From positions 186,001-250,000 of the forward strand of contig JBBMOL010000196.1 in NCBI GenBank assembly GCA_037954665.1: 64,000 nt of DNA. The letters run 5' to 3'. The translations under genes were made by a program, and so were the position numbers. Below the pieces are notes generated by a model. The model was not told where the DNA came from. It did not search any database and worked only from the letters and a program-made list of their open reading frames with translations. This document shows positions 34,869-48,900 of the stretch, piece by piece. Position 1 is the first letter of the stretch, and each line of letters starts with the position of its first letter. The stretch comes from Laguncularia racemosa (Eukaryota; Streptophyta; Magnoliopsida; Myrtales; Combretaceae).

Positions 34869-37400
34869 TGTAATGAACCTAAATGGGGCCTAGTATGATA
34901 AGTTAAAAATTATAATGTCATGTGTGTACCTATTAATTGTTACATGATAACGCCTTGCAAATCAAAGTTACAAGACTTTATGTCATTATCTAATAAATTC
35001 ATTCCATTTATATTACGTATAATCATATTATATAAAAATAATTATGGAATCCAATAATTCATAGTTAACCAAATTTGCAAAAAATCAAAATCTCCTACTG
35101 AAACAGTAAAATAGGTAACTAACATAAAGTTTTACAAAATATATTCCACTTGAGTTCCTAAGAATAAGATAGTGCATTTTACACTTTGATAATTTGCTAA
35201 GACACTTCTTATATTGTCAATCTTGATTCAGGCAACTCCCATTCACACTATACCATATCCCATCTAAAGTTTCTATTGGTACTTGTAAAAACAATCTGTT
35301 GACAGTTAAATACACATTGCAACTTAGTAAGATAGGAGTGTAATATTCTTATTACTACATAAGAATAAACAAGTTAGCAACCATATGCTATACATAAGCA
35401 ACCATATGCAATACAAACATCATAAACAGTCTTTTGGTAACAAGCATAAAGTTTAGGTTTATGCCTCCTCGACTTTAGGTTAGGAGTTCACTTCTAACCA
35501 TTAGCTCTCAAGATTCGTCTAAATCAAACCCACCAATTACATGAATAATCCGAATGATCAAACAAGCTTTTCTCTTAGCATAGTTTCTTCCTAGAAACTT
35601 GCAAACCCAAAATAGTTGGGGGACCCTACTGGAGCTTCATCAAATGCGTGGACAACCCTTAAGTCAATAGTTCATAGATGACATTGCAAGGTTTCTCCTT
35701 AACTAAGAAAACCTATTCGTCTACTGTATAGTAATGGTAACATTTAAATCAATGCAATATCTCATACAAACACATATCGAATTTTATATTAAGCCAATTC
35801 ATTAATTAATTAGTTTAGAGGCAACCAAATAAGATATATCAAATAGTCAATCAAAACATAAAGCAATCATATTTGTAGTGAAGTTAGAACTTATCAACTA
35901 ATCCACTTAATCCCGAAGGTGGAAATGGTCATATTGAAATCATAAATTATCGTTCAATCACCTAACTATATCACATTTTATATATCATTCAAGAATCATA
36001 ATTTATCATGTAAAATTATATAATCATTTAATTGGTTCAAGGGTGAACAACCAATTGTTAGGTGATTCTTGCACATTGCACCAATAAATCCAAATCATAA
36101 GGCAATGATAGTTACAGTAAAAGCACATTGTACCAATAAATCCATCACATCATCATGTGTTCAGAACACAACACATCCCATTCTTCATTTAAATTGAATT
36201 CGCTTGTACCTTTACTAAATTGATTTAGTTATTTGTAAATTTATATAAATAGGATGGTGGCTTGTATAACATAGTTAATTTGCTTGGTTTAGTGCTTAAT
36301 GTAGATGTTCATTTGGTTTTATATTGAAACTTTTAGATGAGAGTGGTCTTTGAATTTACTTCTACAAGTGGTTAAAGTTAGCTAATATTGGATAATTTAT
36401 GTAGTGAAGAGGGCTTATATTACAATTTAACTAAGAAAGTGGGTTATGGAAAGGGATGTAGGTGAATAAGGAAAATATGAGGGAGGATCCAACTTACACT
36501 ATCAGCGGCTAGTTAGTAAATTTTGTATCAACCAGTCAGTGTGGTGAAAATGGTTACAAACTAGTGGATTACTGACCAGCCATATGGATAGAATTGGTTG
36601 ATTAGTTAGGGTGCACATCCCACCATTGGTTGCCTATGTTTCTACCATTCAAACAACACTTGTCTTCAACCCTTAGATGTGTACTAATTAGCCTTAGAAC
36701 TCATGTTTAACACATTCACTTCATGTTCAACATCAAACTTCAAAAATTTCAATATATCTTAAACATATCTATCAAACAAGAAGTAATGACAAACATTGTA
36801 GCAACTTATCAAATTTCTCATTCATCTCAATCTCATAGCTTAAAACTTGATATAATATTTGAAAAGTTGCAAAAGATCATGCTCTTTACCTAAAGTCAAA
36901 GAATAACAAGTTTACAACTATATCTAGCAGCTAAACATATTAAAACTTGAATAGAATTAAGTCCATAAACCTTTTTTCAATAAAACTTTCAAAGCTATAC
37001 GTTATGCATTCACTTCAATTCAACTCAAAACTTAAACTCAATATTTACCCATCAAGTTTGGTCTTATTGTGAAATACTCTTTATAAGATTTTTAACATTA
37101 CTTTTAGTTCTTGATTTGGAAGTGATTTGAAAAGGTTATAAGTAATTGAAGATTGAGGAGATTTTAAGGATTCAAGAAAGGATTTTAGAGGATGATACCG
37201 TTTTGAAAATTTTCAAATCATTAGAATGACCAAAGAGAGGGAAAAGAATTCATTTTATATTCTTGAGTCCTTTATAGTGAAGAAATGTTTGGACTTTCGA
37301 TGATATCCTTTCACAACTTTACCTAACACATGTATTAAGGATCTTATTAAATTACTTTAACTATACTATTATTATATAAAAATTTATGTATAATTTAAAT
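34869..37400 (-). repeat. diverged minus-strand LTR related to the one at 40161
   Basis: It starts TGTAATGAACC and then follows 40161-41000 in order: 'gtgtgtacc.att...ttacatgat', 'taatcatattatat.aaaataattatggaatcc' versus the corresponding block near 40295-40335, then 'catatgctatacataagcaaccatatg' (about 35383-35409 vs 40666-40692), then 'gtaac...aaagtttaggtttatgcc'. On the minus strand a TATA-type box (near 37255) precedes a C/T-rich leader (37230-37245). A pair of inverted words ggctagttagt / actgaccagcc lies at about 36507-36582. The right end was not found. The LTR is old and diverged. Confidence 0.65.
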
Positions 37401-40140
37401 AAAATATCATACATATAAATATATACTTAAAAATTCTATTAGATTATCCTAAACCTATAATTATAATTTCATTTATTTATTTATTATAAATTACCTAGTG
37501 AACCTACGATGTGCCTAATTCCCATGCTTAAAATTTGATTAGTGTTTAATATGAGGCTTTTTATTATAGTTAGTTGCTAATCTAATATAACTTACTATCG
37601 AATTTGCAAAGTTTCACAATATGGGAATACTTTTATATAAACCATACTACATATAGTTTCACACATGAACATATCTTAATATTTAAACATGACATTGTAT
37701 ATTAATTCACAATTATAACTATTATTTATTATACTATTCCCATATATAAATAATAAACACTAATATGAAATTATTTGAAAGCGTGTGCACATTATTGATT
37801 TATAAGTACTTGTATCATGTTTTTGAAAATACTATATAGGTACAAGTTTATATTTTTATCATACATCAAACTGATCAATACATAATACCTATTTATAGCT
37901 ATACATCCATAGTATAGTTCTTTTGGATCCCATAAAGAACATAAGTAGGACCATAGAAAATTCCACGACATATAATTTTAGTTAAAGTTATTCAATAGTC
38001 ACATAATATATTATAAACATATCTATTATATTATAATATATAAGTTTTAAAATTTTTATGTAGTTGTATCTTTTCATGCAAAACGATTTACGTTTTTTCT
38101 TTTTCTTTTTTTTTTTTTGTATATACTATAACAGGAGAATGTACTCACCTCTAGTCCTGCTCCAACAAATCTGAATAAGAAGCGGAAGCTCTTAATAAAT
38201 GCAGTAGGATTCCCAGGTTAAAAAAGCAACTGAGATGCTGAGATGGCATTATGTTATGATTCTTTACTAGTAGATTATGGGTTTGGAAGGACTCACCAGC
38301 ACTAGCGTCCCACACCTTACAATAAATCGCTTCTTTGTGAGATAGGTTGCCATAAAATCCATGTATATTGCATTGGAAAAACCATTTAATGCTTTCTCAT
38401 ATTTGATAGGGACGAAAGATGATTATTTCAGTAATATTCAATCAATTGTACGTCCAATCATTTAATTTCTTAGTCTTTAATATTTATTAGATATAAACAT
38501 TACATAATATTAATAGCTAACTAAATATAAACAATATAGGTAATGGATGATAAGGAAAATATTACCGAGATCCTAAAAATTGTTTTCTTTTGGGTAAATT
38601 GAGAGAAATATTGGAATGCGATTTTTTTAAAAAAAATATAGTTACTTTGTAAGTGATTAGAGCTCACTCACACAAAAAGCTTTATACTTATCTTTTGACA
38701 GAATTGGATTCTAGATCTTGTTTGAAAGCATGGAACAAAGCTATGCTTTGAAATAAACCTAAATATGCAATCAAAGCAGATTAATATAAAAACTATGATG
38801 CATAAACATGCAAACTATAAATAAAAAATCTATATTTCTCACTTAAATAAGAGACAATGAAAGAAAAAATTCACTTGATAAAACAAAAAAAAAAAAGGGA
38901 AGAAGAAAAAGAATTATACTGATTGAATGAACTCTCTTAGTAGATATATCAAACTTCATCACATGTGGCTTAAAATCTTTAAATGAGTTCAAATCTATAT
39001 TGTGTGTCATAATTATCTCTAATGTAACAATGTATGATCTTAATAAGTGGTAATTAGCTATTGAAATGGTAGCTCATTCTAAGACAACTTCTACATATGT
39101 AAACTTGCAAGCACCCATTTTATCTTTTGATTTGTATGACCAAGCATTTTTGTGATGGTTCTACACCAACACTAGTTTCTAGGCTGGAATATATCCCCAC
39201 AAATAGCCATTTCGATTATGCCAAGCTCTTTATCTACATAATTCAAGCAATCATAAAATCATAAGAAATGCAAATAGCTATTAAAATTTATTCAACAACA
39301 TTGCAAAATATCAAAGAAGAAACAACTCTACTAAAAGAAGTAATATCTCCATTCAATTTTTGTCCCTGTCAATAAATATAGGCCGATAAAAATGTTCTAG
39401 GATAGAGTTGTCATATCATGAGTGGGCCTTATGCTGTTATACTGAGACAAGTGGACTATAAAGCTAAGGTAGAGACTATGGAAATTTTAAAGAGGATTTT
39501 CTTGAATCAATGGAAACGAGTGGTATACATTCTTGGATATTTTCATTGAGGAAATATGCTTGGAGAAAGAAGTAACATTCCTAGTTCTTCACCCAATGAG
39601 ATAGTTAAAGAATAAATACTAAATAGTAAAATGAAATCATGCAAGCACAGGCTTTCAACCATATTATTGAATTTCAAGATGGTATCATAAGTCATAACCA
39701 CACGCTATACTTTTATTATAAAAATTCAGTGTCTACATTATCTATTTCAAGCAATATCTTAATGCACAAGGTAAGGGGTTAACCACACCTTTATCTACAT
39801 GCTTAGCTTATATATGAGAAGGAATGGAATGATGTTGCCTCAACACCCAACGGCTACTATAATTAAAAAATATCTTCATCTCTAAACTTTTCTGGAATAT
39901 GAAAACCTAATGGCATCATATCAAAAACCCTAAATACCCATCTACCACATTGGATCAAAGAAGTGGAATATGAGTTTCTAGTGTTTTAAGTAGTAGAGCT
40001 TAAGAAGATAGTGAAAATCCATCTAATCTGCCTATTTTATTTGAGCCATCTATTGAGCTAAACTAACCTCTTGTCGCTATGGAATGTAAGGAAATTTCCA
40101 TGAGTCTTTCAATTGTTAACTTGTAACAACAATAATTTTA
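37401..40140. other. AT-rich sequence without recognisable gene
   Basis: Part of the left end may be the promoter-distal (U3) end of the minus-strand LTR that begins at 34869. Otherwise no coding or structural feature is recognised. Confidence 0.35.
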
Positions 40141-40160
40141 TACATACATACATACATACA
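40141..40160. repeat. (TACA)n microsatellite, left half
   Basis: Five TACA units directly before the LTR that starts at 40161. The same repeat resumes at 45981 on the other side of that LTR, so the two halves were probably one microsatellite before the insertion. Confidence 0.9.
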
Positions 40161-42775
40161 TGTCATGCCCCGAAAGAGGGCTTAGAAGTCTCTACTAAAA
40201 CCATCATAGCATTTGTGTACCCATTACATGATGATCGTCTTACGAGTCAGAGCTCGTAAGACTCTAAATAAATAATTGCATTTACAACTAATCATAGTAC
40301 ATATAATTGGATAATAAAATACAACTATGGATCCCGTACCCTATAGTCAACCATGATCGCAGAGAATCGGTATCCCCTACCAATAAGTAAAATAGGATAA
40401 ATCATAGGTTTCTCAATTTCAAATTCTATTCATATGGGGGTCCTAACATTTCATCTAAGTAAATCTATCCTTCAAAAATTTTACTTTATTGTTTTGGTCT
40501 TCTAAAACTCTCAACACTTCACATCTTATCCCATCCTGCACTTTCGTAATTACTACCTACAAAAGAGTCTGTGAGAGGATGAGCACACTATGGCTCAGTG
40601 AATGGGATGATAACACTTTCAATGCTACATACACACAAGCAAATTACAAATCAAGTTGTTAAACATATGCTATGCATGAGCAACCATATGAATGCAGCAT
40701 CTCACGTGGTCTTCTGGTAACTGACGTGAAGTTTAGGATTTACGCCCCTTGACCTTGGGTTGGGACCATTAGTGCCCAGGTCATTACTCGGTTTATTTAT
40801 CTTATCACTTTGTTAATTATGATATTTTCTTAACTCAACAGTGAACTCTCATGTGCTTCTTTGCACCAGATGGAGCAAAACCCTTAAGGACAGGTTGAAC
40901 TCGGAACCGTCAAAGCGCGACAATCCCCTAATCAGTTAGTTCGCACTTGGTGGAATAGCGATCCTCTTGATCACTTCTGACGCATCCTGTGATAGTGATG
41001 GACTTCAATCTCATGCACATGTCTCGTGAAAATGTATGTTAAGTTTTAATCTCGTCTACTTCGTACTTTAATTGATTAATTTAAAGTGATCAAACAACAT
41101 ATATAATCAAATCAATTCTCAATCATACCATAGAGGTAAACATTAAACATTCCGATTCACACTCATCACAACTAGCATAGATCATGTCTTTCTTATCACT
41201 CAAGATAGACACTGAACCCAGACCCCGTGGACATAACTTATCTATTCTTACAATAGATCAAATTATCTCGGCATCTCTTTATGCCATTTCTTTTAAATGT
41301 CAACGCTTGGGTTGATTTACAATCATCATATCTGATACCTCTGTGTCATTTATCTTATATGTCAAACCAACCACTCAGGGTTGATTTACAATCATCTCTA
41401 ACACCTCTATGTCATCGCACTTCTCAAGTGCTCTATCATTTTCACTTCCAAAAGCCAATAAGGTCATCTCGTATTTTCTTTTTGATGTCCTCAAGACATT
41501 TGTATATAATATATATATATATATATATAGATAAATATATATACGTTCATGACACACCTTCAATTAAGGACAATTTAGTAGACACTTTCCCTTACGTACT
41601 TAAGAAGGTAAGAAAACAGAACTGTTAAGTTATAAAAACCAAGGTTGCACTCATGATTTATATGATTGAGTTCCTTAGTGTATTTTTTAAATATAATATG
41701 AAAATAAGTTTGTTTAAGTATATGTGTACACATTCAGGAACCAACTTTGACATGTATACATAATGATACCTATACACCTTATTCCAACTAAATATACTTA
41801 CTCGGTAGCTATAGACGGAAAAGCTAAGTTTCTATATTTTGGTTTGATTTGGAAGAAAACAATTTGTAAAACATGAGTTAGGCTTATGGTTATAGCACTA
41901 GCGATATGGTGCTAGGTGCTATCATTAAGGTAATGATGCCTATACCCTCGGACCATTCATTCCTCTACACTCTTCATGTTTTCTTTACTAACTTATTAAT
42001 CCCCACTACATAACTCAACTTAATAACAATCACATCAATTACAAATATAACAAGCCAACAATTTAACATGCATAGCAATTAACATACAACACAACAAGGT
42101 AGCATATCATTAAGTTTCCCACTCACTTGTTTAGGGTTGTTGTAGTCCTAGCCAGAGTTAAGCGATTCCAGCGGGTAACCTCTTGGCGTTCCTCTTGAAA
42201 TCAGTGTCCTTCTGCGATGCCTCCTCAACCCAATCATAGAAGGTTGCATCTTCACCTGACTTTGGTAGTCTTCTAGCACCTGATATGTGTACTTTACTCA
42301 TCTTGCAGTTGATGGCAAGGCGTGAAGTTTCCTCCTTAAGGAACCTTGGGTGAACAAGATTCGAATGTTGAACTTCCTTCGAATCTATGCTTCCGACACC
42401 CCAAGTTGCTGTGATTGATTATCTGCTTTCCTTGTGTAGAAGTTGAGTAATGGAATGTCTTTAACCTGCAAAATTTGGAATTCCTTCTCCCGTATATGCA
42501 AGATACCCTTGGAAAGGACAATTGAAGATCTTGCATTAGGGTATTTGGCCAAGAATGATCTTCCTCAACATCCTTTGAACATCCATTGTGAAATCCATTT
42601 TATTCCGAATATTCCCCAGGCTATCATCTTGGATGTTGCTTGAATCATTCCCTTCACCATCTACACCATCATAGACACTTCTTTTGTCCATGAAGCATCT
42701 TTGAACCTTTCATTTATCCAATTGTCTCTAATATCTTGCTACGAATCATCACTTTCATTACCATACATACACCAA

Positions 42776-44340
42776 CTTTTCCCACACATCACATGCACAT
42801 CAACATACACATATTCTTATCCATATACATACACACTTCACATACAACACACGCACCTATACATACATATACACAATCATATCATACACTAAATTGCACA
42901 CACCGACAATTGCACGCTATTATCCTCTTTTCTGCTTAAGTCCACATGCACACACCACTAGTGCATACATACACACATACTCCTTTCACCTCCTACACCA
43001 CTATTACGCACCCATACACACATGCCCTACATATACTTCACACCACCAATACATACTTGCCTACATACTCTACACACATTACATACCTCCCATATCCCTA
43101 CTCACATACCCACACCATACATCATCTTATACACTTACTCACATACTCCATATACAACTACACCATCAATACACACATCCACATACTTTGCACACACTAC
43201 ATTCACCTTCCATACCTACACATACATCTTCACACTCTACACATCGCCTCTTACTCATACATACATATCCCATATACATCCTCCCTAACTTCCATATTTA
43301 TGCACACACATGTCCATACACCTTACACTCTTTCACACACATACATACACACCCACACACACTACTCCTTCCTTATACATATATACATACCCACACACCA
43401 CATGTCTTTCATACATACACACACAAACTGCACCTATCACACATCATCCATATGCATATACCCCCCTTTCACACACACCACATATCGTCCCACACACACA
43501 TGCCACACACAACACACCACATATACACACATACATGCCACATACTCCAACCTTCCATACTCCTACACATATACTCCACACATCCCACACCACACACAAC
43601 ACACCACATATACACACATACATGCCACATACTCCACACCTTCCATACTCCTACACATATACTCCACACATCCCACACCTTCAATACACCTACATACCTT
43701 CTCACACACACCACATATCATCACCAACACATACACACATCCTTACACACCGCACACCTTCATCACACATACGCAAATCCTTACATACATGACTCACCAT
43801 CACCTACACTTACAAACACACACCCTTACATACACCTTACACTATCACCCACACACCTTTACATACACCTTGCACTATCACCCACATATACACATATCTC
43901 CACCCACCATCACATACACCACCCTCACATACATTACACACTTTCATTCACACACACACATACGCACACTTCATTCACGCACACACATACACATCTTCAT
44001 TCCCACACACACACCTATACACATTTTCATTCATGCGCATCACACTATCCTTCACTGCACACCATTTCAATACGCATATATACATACACACACTCGCCTC
44101 TCCCTTTCCCACACATACGTACACATCCTTACGCATATCACACATCATCGCACATACACACACCTATATCGTCTTACATTCCGTACACCACCACACACAC
44201 TCACATACACACCCTTACATCCCACACACTTTCACCCACACATACACACATTCTTTTCACACACCATCCACCGCCACGTACACCCATCTCCACATGCACT
44301 ACATACCCCCATTCACATACACATACATTCTTATCTCTTC
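42776..44340. repeat. cryptic CA/TA-rich satellite tract inside the solo LTR
   Basis: About 1.56 kb of interwoven CACA, CATA, CACCTACA and TCACACA words with almost no G on this strand. It opens all three plus frames (up to 508 codons of Thr, His, Tyr, Pro and Ser), which is a consequence of lacking G and of few TAA/TAG/TGA words, not evidence of a protein. It looks like a microsatellite-derived expansion that has since degenerated. Confidence 0.9.
43503..43676. repeat. 87-bp tandem duplication inside the CA/TA-rich tract
   Basis: Unit 1 (43503-43589) and unit 2 (43590-43676) are almost identical, much closer than any other two stretches of the tract. This marks a recent local duplication. 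Confidence 0.9.
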
Positions 44341-44559
44341 CTCTTTACCCTCTTCTTTTATTTCCCTTTCCTTTTCCTTTCTCTCCTTTCCCTTCTGCAA
44401 CTTCCTGCTACCGCTGTTGAATCATTGTTGACATTGCTACCATCTTCTCTCGTACACCACTATATCATGTAGCTTCCCCCCTTCCCTTACGTAGACATAC
44501 ACACATCTTCATGCCCGCATCGACGCAAGGGACTAAGCTTAGCAACCATCCTCACGGAT

Positions 44560-45235
44560 TCCTCTTGGGTGTTGCTCGCGGGGTGTAGTTGCCATCATGG
44601 TTGCCGTTTGCTATTGTTGCAACTGTGATTGTTGTCGTGGCCACCGACGTGGTTGCTACTGCCGCTGTTGTTGCGGTCCTCTTCCTTCGCACACACATAC
44701 GCACACAGCCACACACATGGCTGCCATTCACGCACATACACACACCCACTTCCTTCACCTGCACACATACACCTCTTCACACACATACAAACACACCCTC
44801 ACACACATACAAACACACCCTCACACACCATCCACCGTGGTTGCTGTTGCTGTTGAAGGCTGTGGTTGTCGTTGTTGTCATCATTAGGCCATTGTTGCTG
44901 GGGTCGAGGTCATCACGGTTGCTACCATGGTCGGAGTCCTCGTTGTTGCTGTTGCCTCTACCATCGTCCTCCTTGTCGTTGTTGTTGTCATTACAGCCGT
45001 TGTAGTTGCCGTTGGGGTAGCTGCCGTCGTGGTTGCTACAGCTATTGCCTCCGTCATTGGGAAAGAAGACAAGACGGACACGATGCCAAGCTATTGTCCA
45101 TTACCTTGCCGTTGACGCCACTGCTGTTGTTGTTGGGATCGTGGTCATTGCTGCTGCCATCATTGGGTTCGCTGTTGCTGTTATTGTCGCTATTACTGTC
45201 ATTGCCACGGTTGTTGTCTTCCTTGTTTAGTCGAT
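44560..45235. repeat. GTT/GCC-type trinucleotide-rich block with a CA-rich island
   Basis: Dense GTTGTTGCT, GTCGTT and GCTGCC words on the plus strand at 44575-44690 and 44830-45230, interrupted by a CACACA island at 44690-44830. It is GC-richer than the rest of the window. Open frames in several phases on both strands (for example 44589-45005 and 44866-45327) are low-complexity Val/Ala/Leu or Ser strings and are not credible genes. Confidence 0.75.
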
Positions 45236-45269
45236 TAGCTACCATTCCTTTGGATTTCAAGCACACAGG

Positions 45270-45575
45270 AGGCTGGCGAGAGAGAGGGACAAGGTACGGT
45301 GGCTGGCCGAGAAGGGAAAGAAGATGAACGGAAAAGGAAGAGAGAGCCACAGAAGGGTGAGCGAAGGGCAATGGCACAAGGTTGAGGGAGTACGAAAATA
45401 GGGAAGAGGAAGAAGGAAGTAAGACACAGATAGGGGAAGGTAGGGGACGGAGGCAACACGGGATCGTGACTGGGAAAGGAAGAAGAAGAAAACAAAAAGT
45501 AAAGGGAGGAAGAAGACGGCTGAAAGTGAAGAAGAAAAGAAAAGAAAAGAAAAAGAGAAAGGGAAGGAGGAGATA
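45270..45575 (-). promoter_or_regulatory. purine-rich block; C/T-rich leader on the minus strand
   Basis: The plus strand is almost pure G/A with AGAAGAAAAGAAAAG runs. On the minus strand this is a CT-rich stretch just downstream of the presumed TATA region of the LTR, where plant retrotransposon transcripts commonly begin with a pyrimidine-rich leader. Confidence 0.45.
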
Positions 45576-45985
45576 GTTGGGACGGCTGCTATGCTACTGT
45601 GCTGCCACCTGCTGCTGCCGTTCCTGACATGACGGACGAATGGGACAACGGTAGGTTTAAAATTATTATTATTTTTTAACTGTATTTTTGTGTATATATA
45701 TATATATATATTTATATTACATTATATTACATTTTTCACACAGATATTTAATTTTAAAATTTTTTGTAATTTTTTATGAAAACTTATGTCTAGATTAATT
45801 TGATTATTCAAAATATAAATTTTTACTCTAAATTTTTATTTAAAATTCATAGATCTATAATTTAAATTAATTTCGTTATTTAACTAAATATCATTCAAAA
45901 ATTACGTTTCGGATAATTTATTATTCTATTTATTTTCTTTAATGGTTTATATAATTTTTCAAAATTTTTTTGACTTCACAATACA

Positions 45986-48900
45986 TACATACATAAGTAT
46001 ATATATATTTGAATCTTCAGTAATAACATAGGTAGAGATCCTTCTAAATTTTCCTTTGGCAAAAAATATGTTGAAATTATATAGTCAATCCTCCATGTAG
46101 ACATCATTTTGCCTGTGTCGAGAATGATTATAATATAGTGTTTGCACATTGAAGGTGGCTTAGCAAACGGAACAGTTTTGCATGCAGTGTTATTGATGGA
46201 TTGCTTGCCATTGGAGTGGGTGAGCTGTTGGCAATTTGACAGAGTGTTGTCTTAATCCATCTCAATCCATGTGTCTCCATTAAATGAAAAGTTTTAAGGG
46301 GCCAACGCCTATTACTATGGAAGTTGATGGAGCCCCTTTCATGTGTTTCATAGAGCATAGATCTTCATTCAAGCAAAAAATAGAACCTTAATATGAAAGG
46401 ACAGTAAAATAGAGGTGCTGTTCATTCCTCCCATAGGTAATTACATGGAAAAAGTGTTCTTGTTTGATAGAAGATCATTAGTGAAAAGTTCATGGAAGAA
46501 ATAATTAATTCTATAACTAAAATAAACATGTTGCGAATGATGGTAAATCATAAGAAATTTTAATTTCTCAACTAGATGAGGTAGGTGTTCTTCATTAGGT
46601 TTCAACAAGTTTAAGTTTGAAGACTTATGATTGGAAAAAGGTGGAATCGGAGTGAGGTGACGGTTTAGAAAAAGAAGAGGAAAGATATCGATCGAGAATG
46701 CTATTGCACATTCATCCTCTGCCCATTGGGGAGTGGTGAATCCTTTCGAGTCTCAATACTCAACAACTCAAACCTTCTTGTCAAAAGGATGTCAAAAGAA
46801 GATGTCAACCCCCTCATATGATCCCTATACTTGAAAGGCCAAACCAAGATGGCATAACTACGACAAAAGCTATTGATGGCAATACCATATAAACCCAATT
46901 TATTCTTCTCTCAACTTCCATAATTAGTCAAAATGGTGACACCGGTCCTTTAAAATGTAAAATAACGTGTAAAATAAAGTTTAAATGTTTTGTTATTTCC
47001 CAAAAAAAAAAAATTGAAGCATATGAAAAAGTTTTAGTAAGCATGCTCCAGACAATTTTTCATCCAATGCTAAACTGCATTATATCATGAGTCCATCTAT
47101 GACCCCATGAAATACTGATTTCATTGCTTATTGTGCATTATTTTCGATAGGAGCTGTCATGGCAAGCTTCCTTGGATTATGCTTTCCCTTTTAATTACCA
47201 AAATATATTCTGTCATTTGAGAATGTTGTAGCATTAGCATGAGATATTTCAAAAACACCTGTAAGCTTAATATCACAAGTGCAGCCTTTCAATTGAAAAG
47301 CATCCACCTGCTCTTTGTTTGATTTAAGCTTGTTTACTCTTGTTTGAAGAATTTGACAATTATCAACAGTAGATTCAACGCCTACAACAACAATAAAAAT
47401 TAAAGAACATATAAAAATAAGCCTCTACTAAGCAACTGATACGGTGCTTCTTATGCAAATGGCTTATTAACATACAAGATCAATATTATTAGAGCTCAAA
47501 ATGTTCTTTGCGCTACTTGTCCGATGAAAACTTTATTCCAGATCTTGAAAGACATTAAATACATCAAGTAACAGGAAATAATTCTCATTTGAATACAAAA
47601 ATAATATGGATAATGAGAGGATGTGATCGTTTCTGAGAAAACAAGAGTTCTTTTTTCTAGTTCTTCAGACATTGAACATTATATTGTAACCCCACCACCG
47701 CAACATGGGCATGTTCGTTCCACTATAAACGTCTTCCCCAACTTTTCTCAACATTTATTATAATATGAATACTACATATTATCAAATCAATCTCAACAGC
47801 ATCTAATAACTCCTAATATAGCAGGTCGAGATGCGAATGCAATGACCAAGGGCTAGTATAATGTAACAAATCCTTTTAATTATTGTAAAAGACACACTAA
47901 TTACAACTACAACTTCCACAAGAATATGTACTCAGCAAGCAAGTATAGAAAGGAAATAAAATTGGGTCTTGTCACTTTTATCCAAACACGTTTGTATGTG
48001 GAAGTTTATCAGGGCTCTAACTTTAGTGCCTTACTATCTTCTTCAACAAACTTCACATAAACAAACAAGAGAGAAAAATCTTAGTGGGAGAGAATCTTCT
48101 AGAATTTTGAGGCGAAGTAACCAAGAGACAGATAGATATCTTAGTAGGGTTGGATTTGTGATGGGTAGGTTTCGGCTTTATTAATAATGTCAGGTCAAGA
48201 CTAATAAAAGGAACTAGGTGTGCATCGAAATGCCAATTCTATTCTTCAACACACTTTTAATATGGCCAATTCATCATTTGCTAATGGAGATTCTAATGTT
48301 CATAACAACATTTTTCGTAATATCAAAATGGAGGTACAGAAGTTTGATGATTCTGATCTTTCAGTTGGAATTTCAAATTGAAGAAGATTGGAGGATACCT
48401 ATCGTGGTCACAATGGTGTTAGTAGAATTACCATAATCAATTTTAAAACAAGGGTTCTAATTGCATTTTCCATGTTCGTTGCCGTCTTCTGCATCACTCC
48501 CACCAATATCTGTCTTCTCCCAGCATTTTAGTTTTGCTTTGGAGACGAAGTATCTAGTTCTGTCTTCACCATTATTGGTGTTGTTATGACGAGAATGACG
48601 TGGTGAACTGAAGAAGATTTGTGGAAGTAGTAAAGACAGCAAGATTAACGTCTGCTAGCATAAAGAGTAAAGGAGGTCACAATGCGATCAGTTTAGAAAG
48701 CCTAAGTACTGAAATAGAACTTTGTTAGGTTTGGATATTGAAAAGAACAATTTAAAAAGTTTGGTACCCATAAATGTGAAGAGATACGTTACACGAGGAC
48801 CAGTTTGCAATAATGTCATTATTAGCTTTTTATTTAAAAGTAGACGTATGATAATATGAAAAGAACAGATTTTGTAAAGAAAGAGTACTTAATGCTTATC

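Larger units (their letters stand above)
40161..45980 (-). mobile_element. 5.8-kb solo LTR, minus strand, inserted in a microsatellite
   Basis: The plus-strand ends are TGTCATGCCCC (40161) and GACTTCACA (45980), giving TG...CA. Flanking 5-mers are ATACA (40156-40160) and ATACA (45981-45985). On the minus strand it runs: U3 with a TATA-like (TA)n core near 45690-45712, a C/T-rich leader (reverse of the GA-rich block 45270-45575), a trinucleotide-rich block, a long GT/TA-rich tract, and near 40570-40610 the phrase 'cactgagccatagtgtgctcatcctc', typical of the R/U5 end of large plant gypsy LTRs. It ends GGGGCATGACA. No primer site, gag or pol is present. Because the target is a microsatellite, the duplication alone is weak evidence, but the splitting of the repeat supports it. 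Confidence 0.7.

Noticed and set aside
34869..38003. Full solo LTR ending TCACA at 38003
   Set aside because: The end resembles that of the LTR at 40161, but flanking 5-mers (TAAAT and TAATA) do not match and similarity is lost after about 37.4 kb.
42894..44472. Two overlapping 508-codon plus-strand open frames and several minus-strand ones
   Set aside because: They lie in the CA/TA-rich tract, are open in all frames because G is nearly absent, and translate to Thr/His/Tyr/Pro strings without domain, codon bias or conserved start.
44589..45327. Overlapping Val/Ala/Leu-rich and Cys/Arg-rich open frames on both strands
   Set aside because: Trinucleotide low complexity; the same DNA is open in four frames. 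No membrane protein family is recognisable.
48311..48370. gag-like words KMEVQKFDDSDLS
   Set aside because: Too short, with no following capsid motif; could be chance.
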